DNA of 64,000 nucleotides from Streptomyces flaveolus (GTDB lineage: Bacteria; Actinomycetota; Actinomycetes; Streptomycetales; Streptomycetaceae). This document shows, piece by piece, positions 18,052-26,615 of this stretch (the first letter of the stretch is position 1; each line of letters starts with the position of its first letter). The position numbers were made by a program, and so were the translations under genes. Below the pieces are notes generated by a model. The model saw nothing but the letters and a program-made list of their open reading frames with translations. It searched no databases and had not been told where the DNA came from. Where the stretch lies: NCBI RefSeq assembly GCF_014648815.1, contig NZ_BMRV01000004.1:1-64000 (forward strand), written 5' to 3'.

Positions 18052-19461
18052 ATGGCTGCCCGTACGAAGACCACCAAGGACCGGCCGTCCTACCGCTGCA
18101 CCGAGTGCGGCTGGCAGACGGCCAAGTGGCTCGGCCGCTGCCCCGAGTGCCAGGCCTGGGGGACGGTCGAGGAGTACGGCGCGCCCGCGGTCCGTACGAC
18201 GACGCCGGGGCGCGTCACCACCTCCGCGCTGCCCATCGGCCAGGTCGACGGCCGTCAGGCGACCGCCCGCCCGACCGGCGTGCCCGAGCTGGACCGGGTG
18301 CTCGGCGGCGGACTGGTGCCCGGGGCCGTGGTGCTCGTCGCGGGCGAGCCCGGCGTCGGCAAGTCCACGCTGCTGCTCGACGTCGCGGCCAAGTCGGCCA
18401 GCGAGGAGCACAAGACCCTGTACGTCACGGGTGAGGAGTCGGCGAGCCAGGTGCGGCTGCGTGCCGACCGCATCAAGGCCATCGACGACCATCTGTACCT
18501 CACCGCCGAGACCGACCTCGCGGCGGTGCTGGGGCACCTGGACGCGGTCAAGCCGTCGCTGTTGATCCTCGACTCCGTGCAGACGGTTGCCTCCCCCGAG
18601 ATCGACGGCGCCCCCGGTGGCATGGCGCAGGTGCGGGAGGTGGCGGGCGCGCTCATCCGCGCCTCCAAGGAGCGCGGCATGTCCACGCTGCTGGTGGGCC
18701 ACGTCACCAAGGACGGCGCCATCGCCGGACCCCGGCTGCTGGAACACCTCGTGGACGTCGTTCTGCACTTCGAGGGCGACCGGCACGCGCGGCTGAGGCT
18801 GGTGCGGGGCGTCAAGAACCGGTACGGGACGACGGACGAGGTCGGCTGCTTCGAGCTGCACGACGAAGGGATCACGGGGCTTGCCGATCCCAGCGGGCTG
18901 TTCCTCACGCGGCGGGCCGAGCCGGTGCCGGGTACCTGTCTGACCGTCACCCTGGAGGGGCGCCGGCCACTGGTGGCCGAGGTGCAGGCGCTCACCGTCG
19001 ACTCGCAGATCCCCTCGCCGCGGCGCACCACGTCCGGTCTGGAGACGTCCCGGGTGTCGATGATGCTGGCCGTGCTGGAACAGCGGGGCCGGATCAGCGC
19101 GCTGGGCAAAAGGGACATCTACAGTGCGACGGTCGGCGGGGTGAAGCTCTCCGAGCCGGCCGCCGACCTCGCCATCGCGCTCGCCCTCGCGTCGGCCGCC
19201 AGCGACACCCCGCTCCCCAAGAACCTCGTCGCGATCGGCGAAGTGGGCCTCGCCGGCGAGGTGAGACGGGTCACGGGCGTGCAGCGCAGGCTCGCCGAGG
19301 CGCACCGGCTGGGATTCACGCATGCCCTGGTACCGACCGATCCAGGCAGGGTCCCTGACGGCATGAAGGTCCTGGAAGTCGCGGACATGGGGGACGCCCT
19401 GCGGGTCCTTCCGCGCTCCCGTCGGCGAGAGGCCCCACGGGAGGAGGAGGACCGCCGGTAG
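18052..19461 (+). CDS. radA: DNA repair protein RadA (Sms)
   Basis: 469 residues. RecA-like ATPase that promotes branch migration in recombinational repair. N-terminal C4 zinc finger (C16, C19, C30, C33), Walker A GEPGVGKST (K104), the RadA-specific KNRYG motif (K255) and a C-terminal Lon-protease-like domain without proteolytic activity (PLPKNLVAIGEVGLAGEVR). TACCGT lies six bases before ATG, indicating a leaderless transcript. disA follows 81 bases downstream in the same direction; the radA-disA pairing is widespread in Gram-positives and RadA is known to modulate DisA. Confidence 0.97.
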   Translation: MAARTKTTKDRPSYRCTECGWQTAKWLGRCPECQAWGTVEEYGAPAVRTTTPGRVTTSALPIGQVDGRQATARPTGVPELDRVLGGGLVPGAVVLVAGEPGVGKSTLLLDVAAKSASEEHKTLYVTGEESASQVRLRADRIKAIDDHLYLTAETDLAAVLGHLDAVKPSLLILDSVQTVASPEIDGAPGGMAQVREVAGALIRASKERGMSTLLVGHVTKDGAIAGPRLLEHLVDVVLHFEGDRHARLRLVRGVKNRYGTTDEVGCFELHDEGITGLADPSGLFLTRRAEPVPGTCLTVTLEGRRPLVAEVQALTVDSQIPSPRRTTSGLETSRVSMMLAVLEQRGRISALGKRDIYSATVGGVKLSEPAADLAIALALASAASDTPLPKNLVAIGEVGLAGEVRRVTGVQRRLAEAHRLGFTHALVPTDPGRVPDGMKVLEVADMGDALRVLPRSRRREAPREEEDRR

Positions 19462-19542
19462 ACTTTGCCCTGGTCTCGCCCGTCCGTACGTCCGAGTGTG
19501 CGACACGGCAGCGCCAGAAGAACCTGCGACCGGAGGAGTGCA

Positions 19543-20667
19543 GTGGCAGCCAACGACCGGGCAGCAGCTCCCGGAAAGTCCGGTGGGAGTGCCGGTGCCG
19601 ATGGCCTGATGCGCGCCTCACTGAGCGCCGTGGCGCCCGGCACGCCTCTGCGTGACGGCCTCGAGCGGGTCCTTCGCGGCAACACCGGCGGCCTGATCGT
19701 GCTCGGCTCCGACAAGACCGTCGAGTCGATGTGCACCGGCGGCTTCGTGCTGGACGTCGAGTTCACCGCGACCCGGCTGCGCGAGCTGTGCAAGCTCGAC
19801 GGCGGCATCGTGCTGTCCTCGGATCTGTCGAAGATCCTGCGGGCGGGCGTGCAGCTCCTTCCGGATCCGACGATCCCCACGGAGGAGACGGGCACCCGGC
19901 ACCGTACGGCGGACCGGGTCAGCAAGCAGGTCGGCTTCCCCGTCGTCTCCGTCTCGCAGTCCATGCGGCTGATCGCCTTGTACGTGGACGGGCAGCGGCG
20001 GGTTCTGGAGGATTCCGCCGCGATCCTGTCGCGGGCCAATCAGGCACTGGCCACGCTGGAGCGGTACAAGCTGCGCCTCGACGAGGTCGCGGGCACGCTG
20101 TCGGCGCTGGAGATCGAGGACCTGGTCACCGTCCGGGACGTCTCGGCGGTGTCCCAGCGGCTGGAGATGGTGCGCCGCATCGCGACCGAGATCGCCGAGT
20201 ACGTGGTGGAGCTGGGCACGGACGGGCGTCTGCTGGCGCTCCAGCTGGACGAGTTGATCGCCGGAGTGGAGCCCGAGCGTGAACTGGTCGTGCGCGACTA
20301 CGTGCCCGAGCCGACCGCCAAGCGCTCCCGCACGGTCGACGAGGCGCTCATCGAGCTGGACAAGCTGAGCCACGCCGAGCTGCTCGAACTGTCCACGGTG
20401 GCCCGTGCGTTGGGCTACACCGGGTCTCCGGAGACGCTGGACTCGGCGGTGTCGCCGCGCGGCTTCCGGCTGCTGGCGAAGGTGCCGCGGCTGCCCGGCG
20501 CGATCATCGACCGGCTGGTGGAGCACTTCGGCGGACTGCAGAAGCTGCTCGCCGCCAGCGTGGACGACCTGCAGACCGTCGACGGTGTCGGCGAGGCCCG
20601 GGCACGCAGTGTGCGGGAGGGCCTGTCGCGCCTGGCCGAGTCGTCGATCCTGGAGCGGTACGTCTGA
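19543..20667 (+). CDS. disA: Diadenylate cyclase DisA (DNA integrity scanning)
   Basis: 374 residues. Makes c-di-AMP from two ATP and binds branched DNA. N-terminal DAC domain with the catalytic D86-G87-G88 motif (LCKLDGGIV) and TRHRTADR (T118-R121); helical linker; C-terminal helix-hairpin-helix DNA-binding domain ([15 protein letters not shown]). The third residue of the usual DGA motif is Gly here. GTG start preceded by an excellent GGAGGAG four bases upstream. In Streptomyces c-di-AMP controls osmotic balance and development. Downstream of radA, likely co-transcribed. Confidence 0.97.
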   Translation: MAANDRAAAPGKSGGSAGADGLMRASLSAVAPGTPLRDGLERVLRGNTGGLIVLGSDKTVESMCTGGFVLDVEFTATRLRELCKLDGGIVLSSDLSKILRAGVQLLPDPTIPTEETGTRHRTADRVSKQVGFPVVSVSQSMRLIALYVDGQRRVLEDSAAILSRANQALATLERYKLRLDEVAGTLSALEIEDLVTVRDVSAVSQRLEMVRRIATEIAEYVVELGTDGRLLALQLDELIAGVEPERELVVRDYVPEPTAKRSRTVDEALIELDKLSHAELLELSTVARALGYTGSPETLDSAVSPRGFRLLAKVPRLPGAIIDRLVEHFGGLQKLLAASVDDLQTVDGVGEARARSVREGLSRLAESSILERYV

Positions 20668-20676
20668 CCGTCCGCG

Positions 20677-21522
20677 TCAGTCGTTCTCCAGCACGAACGA
20701 CGTCTGCACCTTGCCGAACCCGGCGGCCTTCGCCTCCACCAGGTACGTCCCCGCCCCGGCCGAACCCGCCGGGGGCGTCCCGCACTCGGGGGCGCTCGGC
20801 TTGCGGTCCCACTTCACGGTGGAGGTGATGCCGCTGTCGGCGGCCACCCGGAACGTGAGGCTCCCCGAGCCCTTGGGGCAGTCGTCGGAGGACCAGTACG
20901 CGTCGTCACCGCTCGCCGGAGTGATCGTCAGCACGGCATGCTTCGGGCCGAGGTCGATCTTGCAGTCGCTGCCGGAGGTGTTCCGGGCGGTCACTTCGAA
21001 GGTGGGCGTCTGCCCGGGCGAGTAGGAGTTGCGGACGCTGCGCACGCTCAGCTTGACCGCGTTCGCCGTGCAGTCGGGCAGGCTCGACCCCGCCGGCAGC
21101 GCGTCGCCCGCACCGACCCCGGTCGCCGGACCACCGGAACCCGAACCGCCCGACCCGCCGGAACCGTCCCCGCCGGCCTCACCGGAACCGCCCCCGGACC
21201 CGTCGTCGGACCCGTCACCGGAACCGTCGTCCTCGCCGGAACCCGATCCGGAGCCGCTGGAGTCACCGCCACCGGACTCGTCCCGGCCGCCCGGCGCCTG
21301 ACTGATCGCCGGCCCGGAACCCGAGGGGCCGGGGGTGATCGACGGCGCGGGATGCTTGCCGTCGGCGCCGTCCTCGTGGCCGTTTCCGCCGCCCCCGCCA
21401 CCGGCGACCACGATCCACGTGATCAGCAGCGCCAACAGGGCGAACACGGACAGCAGTACGGCCCTCCGTCGCCAGTAGATGGAGGAGGGAAGCGGCCCGA
21501 CCGGATTGCGCAGAGATCCCAC
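20677..21522 (-). CDS. Membrane-anchored extracytoplasmic protein with low-complexity linker
   Basis: 281 residues. One N-terminal membrane helix (AVLLSVFALLALLITWIVVA), then ~100 residues of Gly/Ser/Asp-rich linker, then a ~120-residue beta-rich domain (LSVRSVRNSYSPGQTPTFEV...KIDLGPKHAVLTI) with four Cys at conserved-looking spacing (PDC, SDC, DDC, PEC), probably two disulphides. It looks like a linker-tethered, cell-wall-spanning domain; no enzyme motif seen. GTG start with TACAGT seven bases upstream (leaderless); upstream in-frame ATGs are unsupported. Converges on disA. Confidence 0.8.
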   Translation of the reverse strand: MGSLRNPVGPLPSSIYWRRRAVLLSVFALLALLITWIVVAGGGGGGNGHEDGADGKHPAPSITPGPSGSGPAISQAPGGRDESGGGDSSGSGSGSGEDDGSGDGSDDGSGGGSGEAGGDGSGGSGGSGSGGPATGVGAGDALPAGSSLPDCTANAVKLSVRSVRNSYSPGQTPTFEVTARNTSGSDCKIDLGPKHAVLTITPASGDDAYWSSDDCPKGSGSLTFRVAADSGITSTVKWDRKPSAPECGTPPAGSAGAGTYLVEAKAAGFGKVQTSFVLEND

Positions 21523-21615
21523 GGCGCAAACTGTACGAGAGATCGGCGCGTTCCCTTGTCCCACCCGCCGCTTGAGCCCGCAACTTTTCCGGATCATCAT
21601 TCCGGAGACGTCCCC

Positions 21616-21641
21616 GGCACCCCTGCCGATCGTCAGGTGCC
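21616..21641. promoter_or_regulatory. 26-bp palindromic site upstream of PAP2 gene (shared with 24724-24749)
   Basis: GGCACC...CGATCG...GGTGCC, 57-82 bases upstream of the PAP2 start. The same 26-mer with one mismatch lies at 24724-24749 before the two-component operon. Both contain CCTGCCGATCGTCAGG. Best read as a common binding site, plausibly for the LuxR-type response regulator encoded between them. Confidence 0.65.
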
Positions 21642-21697
21642 CCCCGTGTCGATCGCAGGGTGTGACCGTTCTGCTCGATCGCCTACGGTCCGTGAGT

Positions 21698-22348
21698 ATG
21701 ACCTTCGAGGACGACGCGCTCTACCGTGACATCACCGGCTTCGCCCACGACACCCCGCCGTGGGTCCAGCACACGGCGGAGGTGTGGACGGAAGCCGGAC
21801 TCCTGCTGTTCGCCGTGCTGTTCGTCACCGCCTGGTGGAGGGCGCGCGGCGGCAGCTCGCGGGCGTTCGCGATCGCGGTCCTTGCACCCGTGGCCACGGC
21901 TGTGGCGTACGTGTGCAGTGAGCTGCTCAAGTCCGGCATCACCGAGGAGCGTCCGTGCCGGGCGGTCACCGGGGCCGTCGCGTCGCTGGCCGAGTGCCCG
22001 GCGAGCGGCGACTGGTCCTTCCCCAGCAATCACGCCACCATCGCGGGCGCCGCGGCCGTCGCCCTGGCCCTCGTCCGGCGCGTGCTCGTCCTGCTGACGG
22101 CGCCCCTCGCCCTCCTGATGGCCTTCTCCCGGGTCTTCGTCGGCGTCCACTATCCGCACGACGTCGCCGCCGGGCTGCTGTTGGGCGCCGTCGTCGCCGT
22201 CGTCGCCGTACGGCTGGGCAGGCGCCCGGCGACCCGGCTGGCCGACGCCCTGCGCGCCTCGTCGGCGCCCGCGGCCCGGTGGCTCGCCGGGCCGGGGACG
22301 GACACCGCGCCCGCGGCGGCGTACGTCGCCACGCACCGGCGGCGGTGA
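21698..22348 (+). CDS. PAP2-family membrane phosphatase
   Basis: 216 residues with about five membrane helices and the three-part PAP2 signature: KSGITEERPCR, SFPSNHATIAG (PSNH in place of the common PSGH) and SRVFVGVHYPHDVAAG, supplying the phosphate-binding Lys/Arg and the catalytic His/Asp. Such enzymes dephosphorylate undecaprenyl pyrophosphate or phosphatidic/PG phosphates at the outer face of the membrane; an envelope role is likely. TACGGT at 21684-21689 with GTGACC upstream forms a promoter eight bases before ATG. A palindromic site shared with the neighbouring two-component operon lies upstream. Converges on the response regulator gene. Confidence 0.9.
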   Translation: MTFEDDALYRDITGFAHDTPPWVQHTAEVWTEAGLLLFAVLFVTAWWRARGGSSRAFAIAVLAPVATAVAYVCSELLKSGITEERPCRAVTGAVASLAECPASGDWSFPSNHATIAGAAAVALALVRRVLVLLTAPLALLMAFSRVFVGVHYPHDVAAGLLLGAVVAVVAVRLGRRPATRLADALRASSAPAARWLAGPGTDTAPAAAYVATHRRR

Positions 22349-22357
22349 GATCTCACC

Positions 22358-23023
22358 TCACGCGTCCGGTGCGACGAGTCCCGCCTCGTACGCCACGATC
22401 GCCGCCCGCACCCGGTTGCGCACCTCCAGCCGGTCCAGGACCGCGCTCACGTACGCCTTCACCGTGCCCTCGACGAGGTGCAGCCGGGCGGCGATCTCCG
22501 GGTTGGACAGGCCGGCGCCCACGAGACCGAGCACCTCGCGTTCGCGCGGGCTCAGCCGCGCCACGCGCGCGCGTGCGTGTTCCTCCCGGGCGAGCCGGCC
22601 GCCGCCCCTGCCGAGGTCCTCGATGACGTACCGGGCCACCTTCGGCGACAGGAAGGCGGCGCCTTCCGCCACGGCCCGCACGCCCGCCATCAGTTCGTAC
22701 GGGTCACCGGACTTGAGCAGGAAGCCGGTGGCGCCGGCGGCCAGCGCGCGGGCCACGTAGGCCTGTTCGGAGAAGGTGGTCAGCATGGCGACCGCGGTAC
22801 CCGGGACGGTGCGCACGATCTCCTCGGCCGCCGCGAGGCCGTCCAGGCGGGGCATGCGGATGTCCAGCAGGGCGACGTCGGGGCGGTGGGCCCGGGCCAG
22901 TTCGACCGCTTCCCGGCCGTCACCGGCTTCCGCGACGACCTCGCTCTCGCCGCCGCTCGCCAGGATCGCGCGCACCCCGGCCCGCACCATCGCCTCGTCG
23001 TCGGCCAGCAGGACCCGGATCAC
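22358..23023 (-). CDS. LuxR/NarL-type response regulator
   Basis: 221 residues. Receiver domain with acidic pocket (LLADDE) and phospho-acceptor D54 in VALLDIRMP, conserved Lys in FLLKSG, and a C-terminal LuxR HTH (LSPREREVLGLVGAGLSNPE...LHLVEGTVKAYVSAVLDRL). Its ATG overlaps the stop of the upstream kinase gene (23020-23023), so they form one operon. It probably binds the 26-bp palindrome found upstream of the kinase gene and of the adjacent PAP2 phosphatase gene. Confidence 0.93.
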   Translation of the reverse strand: MIRVLLADDEAMVRAGVRAILASGGESEVVAEAGDGREAVELARAHRPDVALLDIRMPRLDGLAAAEEIVRTVPGTAVAMLTTFSEQAYVARALAAGATGFLLKSGDPYELMAGVRAVAEGAAFLSPKVARYVIEDLGRGGGRLAREEHARARVARLSPREREVLGLVGAGLSNPEIAARLHLVEGTVKAYVSAVLDRLEVRNRVRAAIVAYEAGLVAPDA

Positions 23024-24693
23024 CGTACGAACTCCTCGTATTCCTCACGTCCCTCGCCGGACAGCCCGACGCGGGGGACGACGTCCTTGGCGACGAGGAG
23101 GCCCTCGTCGTCGAAGCAGAGCCGGAAGTGGTCGACGGACACCAGAAGTTCGCCGCTCGCCCGGTAGTAGCGGCAGTCGGCGTCCTCGGGCGGCGCGGGC
23201 GCCCGGTCGGACGGCGGGTCGTGCACCGCGCGGTCCGGCAGTACGTCCGCGACCTCCGCGAGCGGCGTCCCCAGGGACAACCCGGCGTACGCGCCGGGGC
23301 TGAGCACCGAGTGCGTCTCCGTGTACGCGTACCAGCCGAAGGCCGCGCCGACTAGGACGACCCCGGCACCGGCGGCGGCGCCCAGACCGAGGGCGACGCG
23401 GCGGCGGGCCCGGGCGAAGGCGGGCGTGGCGGGCACGCGGGGGACGGGCGGGGCGGCGGTGTCCTGCGCGGGGACGTACGCCCGGACCCGGAACCCCTCC
23501 CCGTGCGGGCCCGCGTCGAGGTCGCCGCCGACCGAGGTCACGGCGGCGCGCAGCCCGAGCAGGCCGGAACCGCCCGTCGAGGGCGAGGCCGCCTCGGTGG
23601 CCGGGCCGTTGGTGACGGTGACCGTCGTACCGCGGGCCTGCCCGGTGACCGCGACGACGACGGGGGCGCCCGGGGCGTGCCGGGCCGCGTTGGTCAGCGC
23701 CTCGCGCACCACGCGGTGCAGCAGCCGCCCGGCCATCCCGGCGGGGTCCGGGACCGGTACGGCGTCCGACGGCTCCCAGCGGACCGCGAGCCCCGACTCG
23801 GCGGCCCGGGCGACGAGGTCCTCGACGCTCTCGCCCGCCGGGGCCAGCGGGGCCGGCTCGTCGGCCTCGCGCAGTACGCCGATGATCCGGTGCAGCCGGT
23901 CCGTGGCGTCGGCGGCGGCCAGCCGCAGGTCGGCCGCGGCGGCACGGTGGTCGGCGGCGAGCCCGGGGGCGACCTGGAGGGCGCCGGCGCGCAGGGCGAT
24001 CAGGCTCAGTTCGTGGCCGAGGGAGTCGTGCATGTCCTGGGCGATCCTGGCCCGCTCCCGCAGCCGGGCCCGCTCCTCGGCGTGCCGCTGCTCGTCCTCC
24101 AGCCGGGCCGCCCTGAGCCATCCGGCCTCGGCGAGCGCGCGGCTCTGCCGCCAGTAGCGTCCGCCGAGCCAGGGGAAGACGCAGCCGAAGAGCAGCGTGC
24201 CGGTCATGACCAGCCACTCCGGGGCCGGGTCCGCGCCGGTCAGCGCGATCCGCGCCGTCCCGGCGGCGCCCACCGCGGCGAAGGCGGCCACCGCGGGGCG
24301 TGCCCGGGCCGCGCGCAGACCGAGGAGCAGGGCGAAGACGCCGAGCGCGGGGCCGTAGGAGACGCTGAAGAGGGCGGGCGCGGCGGTCAGGCCCAGGCCC
24401 GCGGCCAGGGCGAACGCGGCGAGGGGACGGCGGCGGGCGGCCACGGCGGCCGCGGCGAGCACGACCAGTCCGGCCACCTGCTGCCACAGGGGACGCGGCT
24501 CGTTCAGCCCGAGCCGGTCCGCCGTGACCGCCGGGGCGGCGAGGACCGCCCAGAGCAGGGCACCTCTGCCGATCGCACGCACGGACGGTGAGCGGCCGCC
24601 GTCGCGCGGTCGGTCGCCGGTGTCGGTACGGCTGTCCGGGCCCGTCGCGCGGCTGTCGGGCTCGGGGTGCGGGGACCGGCGAGGGCGTTCCAT
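23020..24693 (-). CDS. Sensor histidine kinase with C-terminal membrane-tethered extracytoplasmic domain
   Basis: 557 residues. About five N-terminal membrane helices (residues ~40-155), a HisKA_3 dimerisation helix with H222 (DMHDSLGHELSL), and an HATPase_c domain ending near GSGLLGLRAAVTSVGGDLD. Unlike ordinary NarX/DesK-type kinases it does not end there. A further membrane helix (VALGLGAAAGAGVVLVGAAF) is followed by a ~110-residue domain (LSPGAYAGLSLGTPLAEVADVL, two Cys in CRYY and RLCF) that should lie outside. The start ATG has TAGCGT seven bases upstream (leaderless). Paired by 4-base overlap with the response regulator. Confidence 0.9.
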   Translation of the reverse strand: MERPRRSPHPEPDSRATGPDSRTDTGDRPRDGGRSPSVRAIGRGALLWAVLAAPAVTADRLGLNEPRPLWQQVAGLVVLAAAAVAARRRPLAAFALAAGLGLTAAPALFSVSYGPALGVFALLLGLRAARARPAVAAFAAVGAAGTARIALTGADPAPEWLVMTGTLLFGCVFPWLGGRYWRQSRALAEAGWLRAARLEDEQRHAEERARLRERARIAQDMHDSLGHELSLIALRAGALQVAPGLAADHRAAAADLRLAAADATDRLHRIIGVLREADEPAPLAPAGESVEDLVARAAESGLAVRWEPSDAVPVPDPAGMAGRLLHRVVREALTNAARHAPGAPVVVAVTGQARGTTVTVTNGPATEAASPSTGGSGLLGLRAAVTSVGGDLDAGPHGEGFRVRAYVPAQDTAAPPVPRVPATPAFARARRRVALGLGAAAGAGVVLVGAAFGWYAYTETHSVLSPGAYAGLSLGTPLAEVADVLPDRAVHDPPSDRAPAPPEDADCRYYRASGELLVSVDHFRLCFDDEGLLVAKDVVPRVGLSGEGREEYEEFVR

Positions 24694-24723
24694 GCGTCCG
24701 ACGCTACAAGCGGCGGTCGGGAC

Positions 24724-24749
24724 GGCGCCCCTGCCGATCGTCAGGTGCC
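24724..24749. promoter_or_regulatory. 26-bp palindromic site at the kinase/regulator promoter
   Basis: GGCGCC...CGATCG...GGTGCC, one mismatch from the site at 21616-21641. The GGCGCC half occupies the expected -35 position of the leaderless kinase promoter (TAGCGT at 24701-24706), so binding would directly affect operon transcription. Suggests autoregulation by the LuxR-type regulator. Confidence 0.65.
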
Positions 24750-24811
24750 GCGGCCGCCGTCGGTGGCGGTGCGCCCGTCGGGCCCTCCTCCCGTGGCAGG
24801 ATCGGAGGGTC

Positions 24812-25768
24812 ATGACTGCGCCCACGAAGCCCTCGCACAACGGCCCCACCGACCCCGCCGCCGTCCCCCCGGCCCTCGCCGCCCCGGCCGTGTCCGGCGA
24901 ACCGCTGCACTCCCCCGTCATCGGCTGGTTCGACGAGCACGCCCGCGACCTGCCGTGGCGGCGCCCGGAGGCCGGCGCGTGGGGCGTGATGGTCAGTGAG
25001 TTCATGCTCCAGCAGACGCCGGTCAGCCGGGTCCTGCCCGTGTACGAGCAGTGGATGGCCCGCTGGCCGCGCCCCGCGGACCTCGCCGCGGAGGCCCCCG
25101 GCGAGGCCGTCCGCGCCTGGGGCCGGCTCGGCTACCCGCGCCGCGCCCTGCGCCTGCACGGCGCCGCCGCCGCCATAACGGAACGGCACGGCGGGGACGT
25201 ACCGGCGGACCACGCGCAGCTGCTGGCGCTGCCCGGCATCGGCGAGTACACGGCCGCGGCGGTCGCCTCCTTCGCCTACGGCCAGCGGCACGCCGTGCTG
25301 GACACCAACGTCCGCAGGGTCTTCGCCCGGGCGGTCACCGGCGTGCAGTACCCGCCGAACGCCACCACCGCCGCCGAGCGCAGGCTGGCGCGCGCGCTGC
25401 TGCCGGAGGACGAGGCGAGGGCCGCTCGCTGGGCCGCCGCGTCCATGGAACTGGGCGCGCTGGTGTGCACGGCGCGCAACGAGTCGTGCCACCGCTGCCC
25501 CATCGCCGCGCAGTGTGCCTGGCGGCTCGCCGGCAAGCCCGAGCACGACGGGCCGCCGCGCCGCGGGCAGACGTACGCGGGCACCGACCGGCAGGTGCGC
25601 GGCCGGCTGCTCGCGGTGCTGCGCGAGGCGCACGGGCCGGTGCCGCAGGCGGCGCTGGACCGGGTGTGGCACGAGCCGGTCCAGCGCGCCCGCGCCCTGG
25701 ACGGCCTGGTCGCCGACGGCCTGGTGGAGCCGCTGGCGGACGGGATGTACCGGCTGCCGCTGAGCTGA
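24812..25768 (+). CDS. mutY: A/G-specific adenine glycosylase (MutY-like)
   Basis: 318 residues. Removes A mispaired with 8-oxoguanine. HhH motif LPGIGEYTAAAVASFAYGQ followed by catalytic-region DTNVRRVFARAVTG, and a C-terminal [4Fe-4S] loop with spacing C-x6-C-x2-C-x5-C (CTARNESCHRCPIAAQC). Early WRRPEAGAWGVMVSEFMLQQTPV is the MutY signature. The C-terminal ~70 residues look like a winged-helix-like segment rather than a NUDIX-type 8-oxoG recognition domain, so this is the short form. GGAGG at 24804-24808 supports the start. Divergent from the kinase gene. Confidence 0.92.
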   Translation: MTAPTKPSHNGPTDPAAVPPALAAPAVSGEPLHSPVIGWFDEHARDLPWRRPEAGAWGVMVSEFMLQQTPVSRVLPVYEQWMARWPRPADLAAEAPGEAVRAWGRLGYPRRALRLHGAAAAITERHGGDVPADHAQLLALPGIGEYTAAAVASFAYGQRHAVLDTNVRRVFARAVTGVQYPPNATTAAERRLARALLPEDEARAARWAAASMELGALVCTARNESCHRCPIAAQCAWRLAGKPEHDGPPRRGQTYAGTDRQVRGRLLAVLREAHGPVPQAALDRVWHEPVQRARALDGLVADGLVEPLADGMYRLPLS

Positions 25769-26075
25769 CGCACAGCGGGGTCACAGCGGGCAGGTCACCG
25801 CGGTCGCCGTCCGCACGGGCTTCCGTCACAGCGGCATCGCCGGACAAATCACCCTTTAAGGCACTCAAGTCGCCTACTGCGTCGCCCCGTTCCGCGGTTC
25901 GTTACACAACCGACGGACAGCCGAGGGTTAGCCGCAGGCTGCTTCGCACAGCGCCGTGACAACGCTTCCCTACCTTCGTATCCGTGCCCGGGGGACACGG
26001 GACGACGAGGAACCACAGGCAGTGGACCGGCGGGTGACCAGCCGCCGGTAAACGGGGATCGGAAGGCGGTTGACC
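25769..26075 (+). promoter_or_regulatory. sigE upstream control region
   Basis: About 300 bases without a gene. CACAGCGG occurs at 25771, 25782 and 25827, with a partial fourth copy (CACAGCGCC) at 25947, directly abutting a candidate -35 GTGACA (25956-25961) that is 17 bp from TATCCG (25979-25984). The implied leader is about 85 bases and ends with GGAAGG before the sigE ATG. In S. coelicolor sigE is transcribed from one promoter activated by CseB; the last repeat is well placed for such an activator. Promoter and operator calls are inference. Confidence 0.5.
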
Positions 26076-26615
26076 ATGGCGCAGGGCGAGGTGCTCGAGT
26101 TCGAGGAGTACGTCCGCACCCGGCAGGACGCGCTGCTGCGCAGCGCCCGACGCCTGGTCCCCGACCCCGTCGACGCCCAGGACCTGCTCCAGACCGCGCT
26201 GGCCCGGACGTACGGCCGCTGGGAGACCATCGAGGACAAGCGGCTGGCGGACGCCTATCTGCGCCGGGTGATGATCAACACCCGCACCGAGTGGTGGCGG
26301 GCGCGGAAGCTGGAGGAGGTGCCGACCGAGCAGCTCCCGGAGTCCTGCGTGGACGACTCCACCGAGCAGCACGCGGACCGCGCCCTGCTGATGGACGTCA
26401 TGAAGGTGCTCGCCCCGAAGCAGCGCAGCGTCGTGGTGCTGCGACACTGGGAGCAGATGTCAACGGAGGAGACGGCCGCCGCCCTCGGCATGTCGGCCGG
26501 AACGGTCAAGAGCACGCTGCACCGGGCGCTCGCCCGGCTCCGCGAGGAGCTGGTCGCCCGCGATCTGGACGCACGGGCGCTGGAGCGTGAGGAGCGGGAG
26601 CGTTGCGCGGCCTGA
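26076..26615 (+). CDS. sigE: RNA polymerase ECF sigma factor SigE
   Basis: 179 residues. Region 2 (FEEYVRTRQDALLRSARRLV...DAQDLLQTALARTYGRW) and region 4 (VLAPKQRSVVVLRHWEQMSTEE...MSAGTVKSTLHRALARL) are clear and there is no N-terminal extension. In Streptomyces SigE directs the cell-envelope stress response and is controlled by the CseB/CseC two-component system and the lipoprotein CseA, all encoded immediately downstream here; it has no cognate anti-sigma factor. The ATG at 26076 is chosen (GGAAGG upstream) over a TTG six bases earlier. Confidence 0.96.
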   Translation: MAQGEVLEFEEYVRTRQDALLRSARRLVPDPVDAQDLLQTALARTYGRWETIEDKRLADAYLRRVMINTRTEWWRARKLEEVPTEQLPESCVDDSTEQHADRALLMDVMKVLAPKQRSVVVLRHWEQMSTEETAAALGMSAGTVKSTLHRALARLREELVARDLDARALEREERERCAA

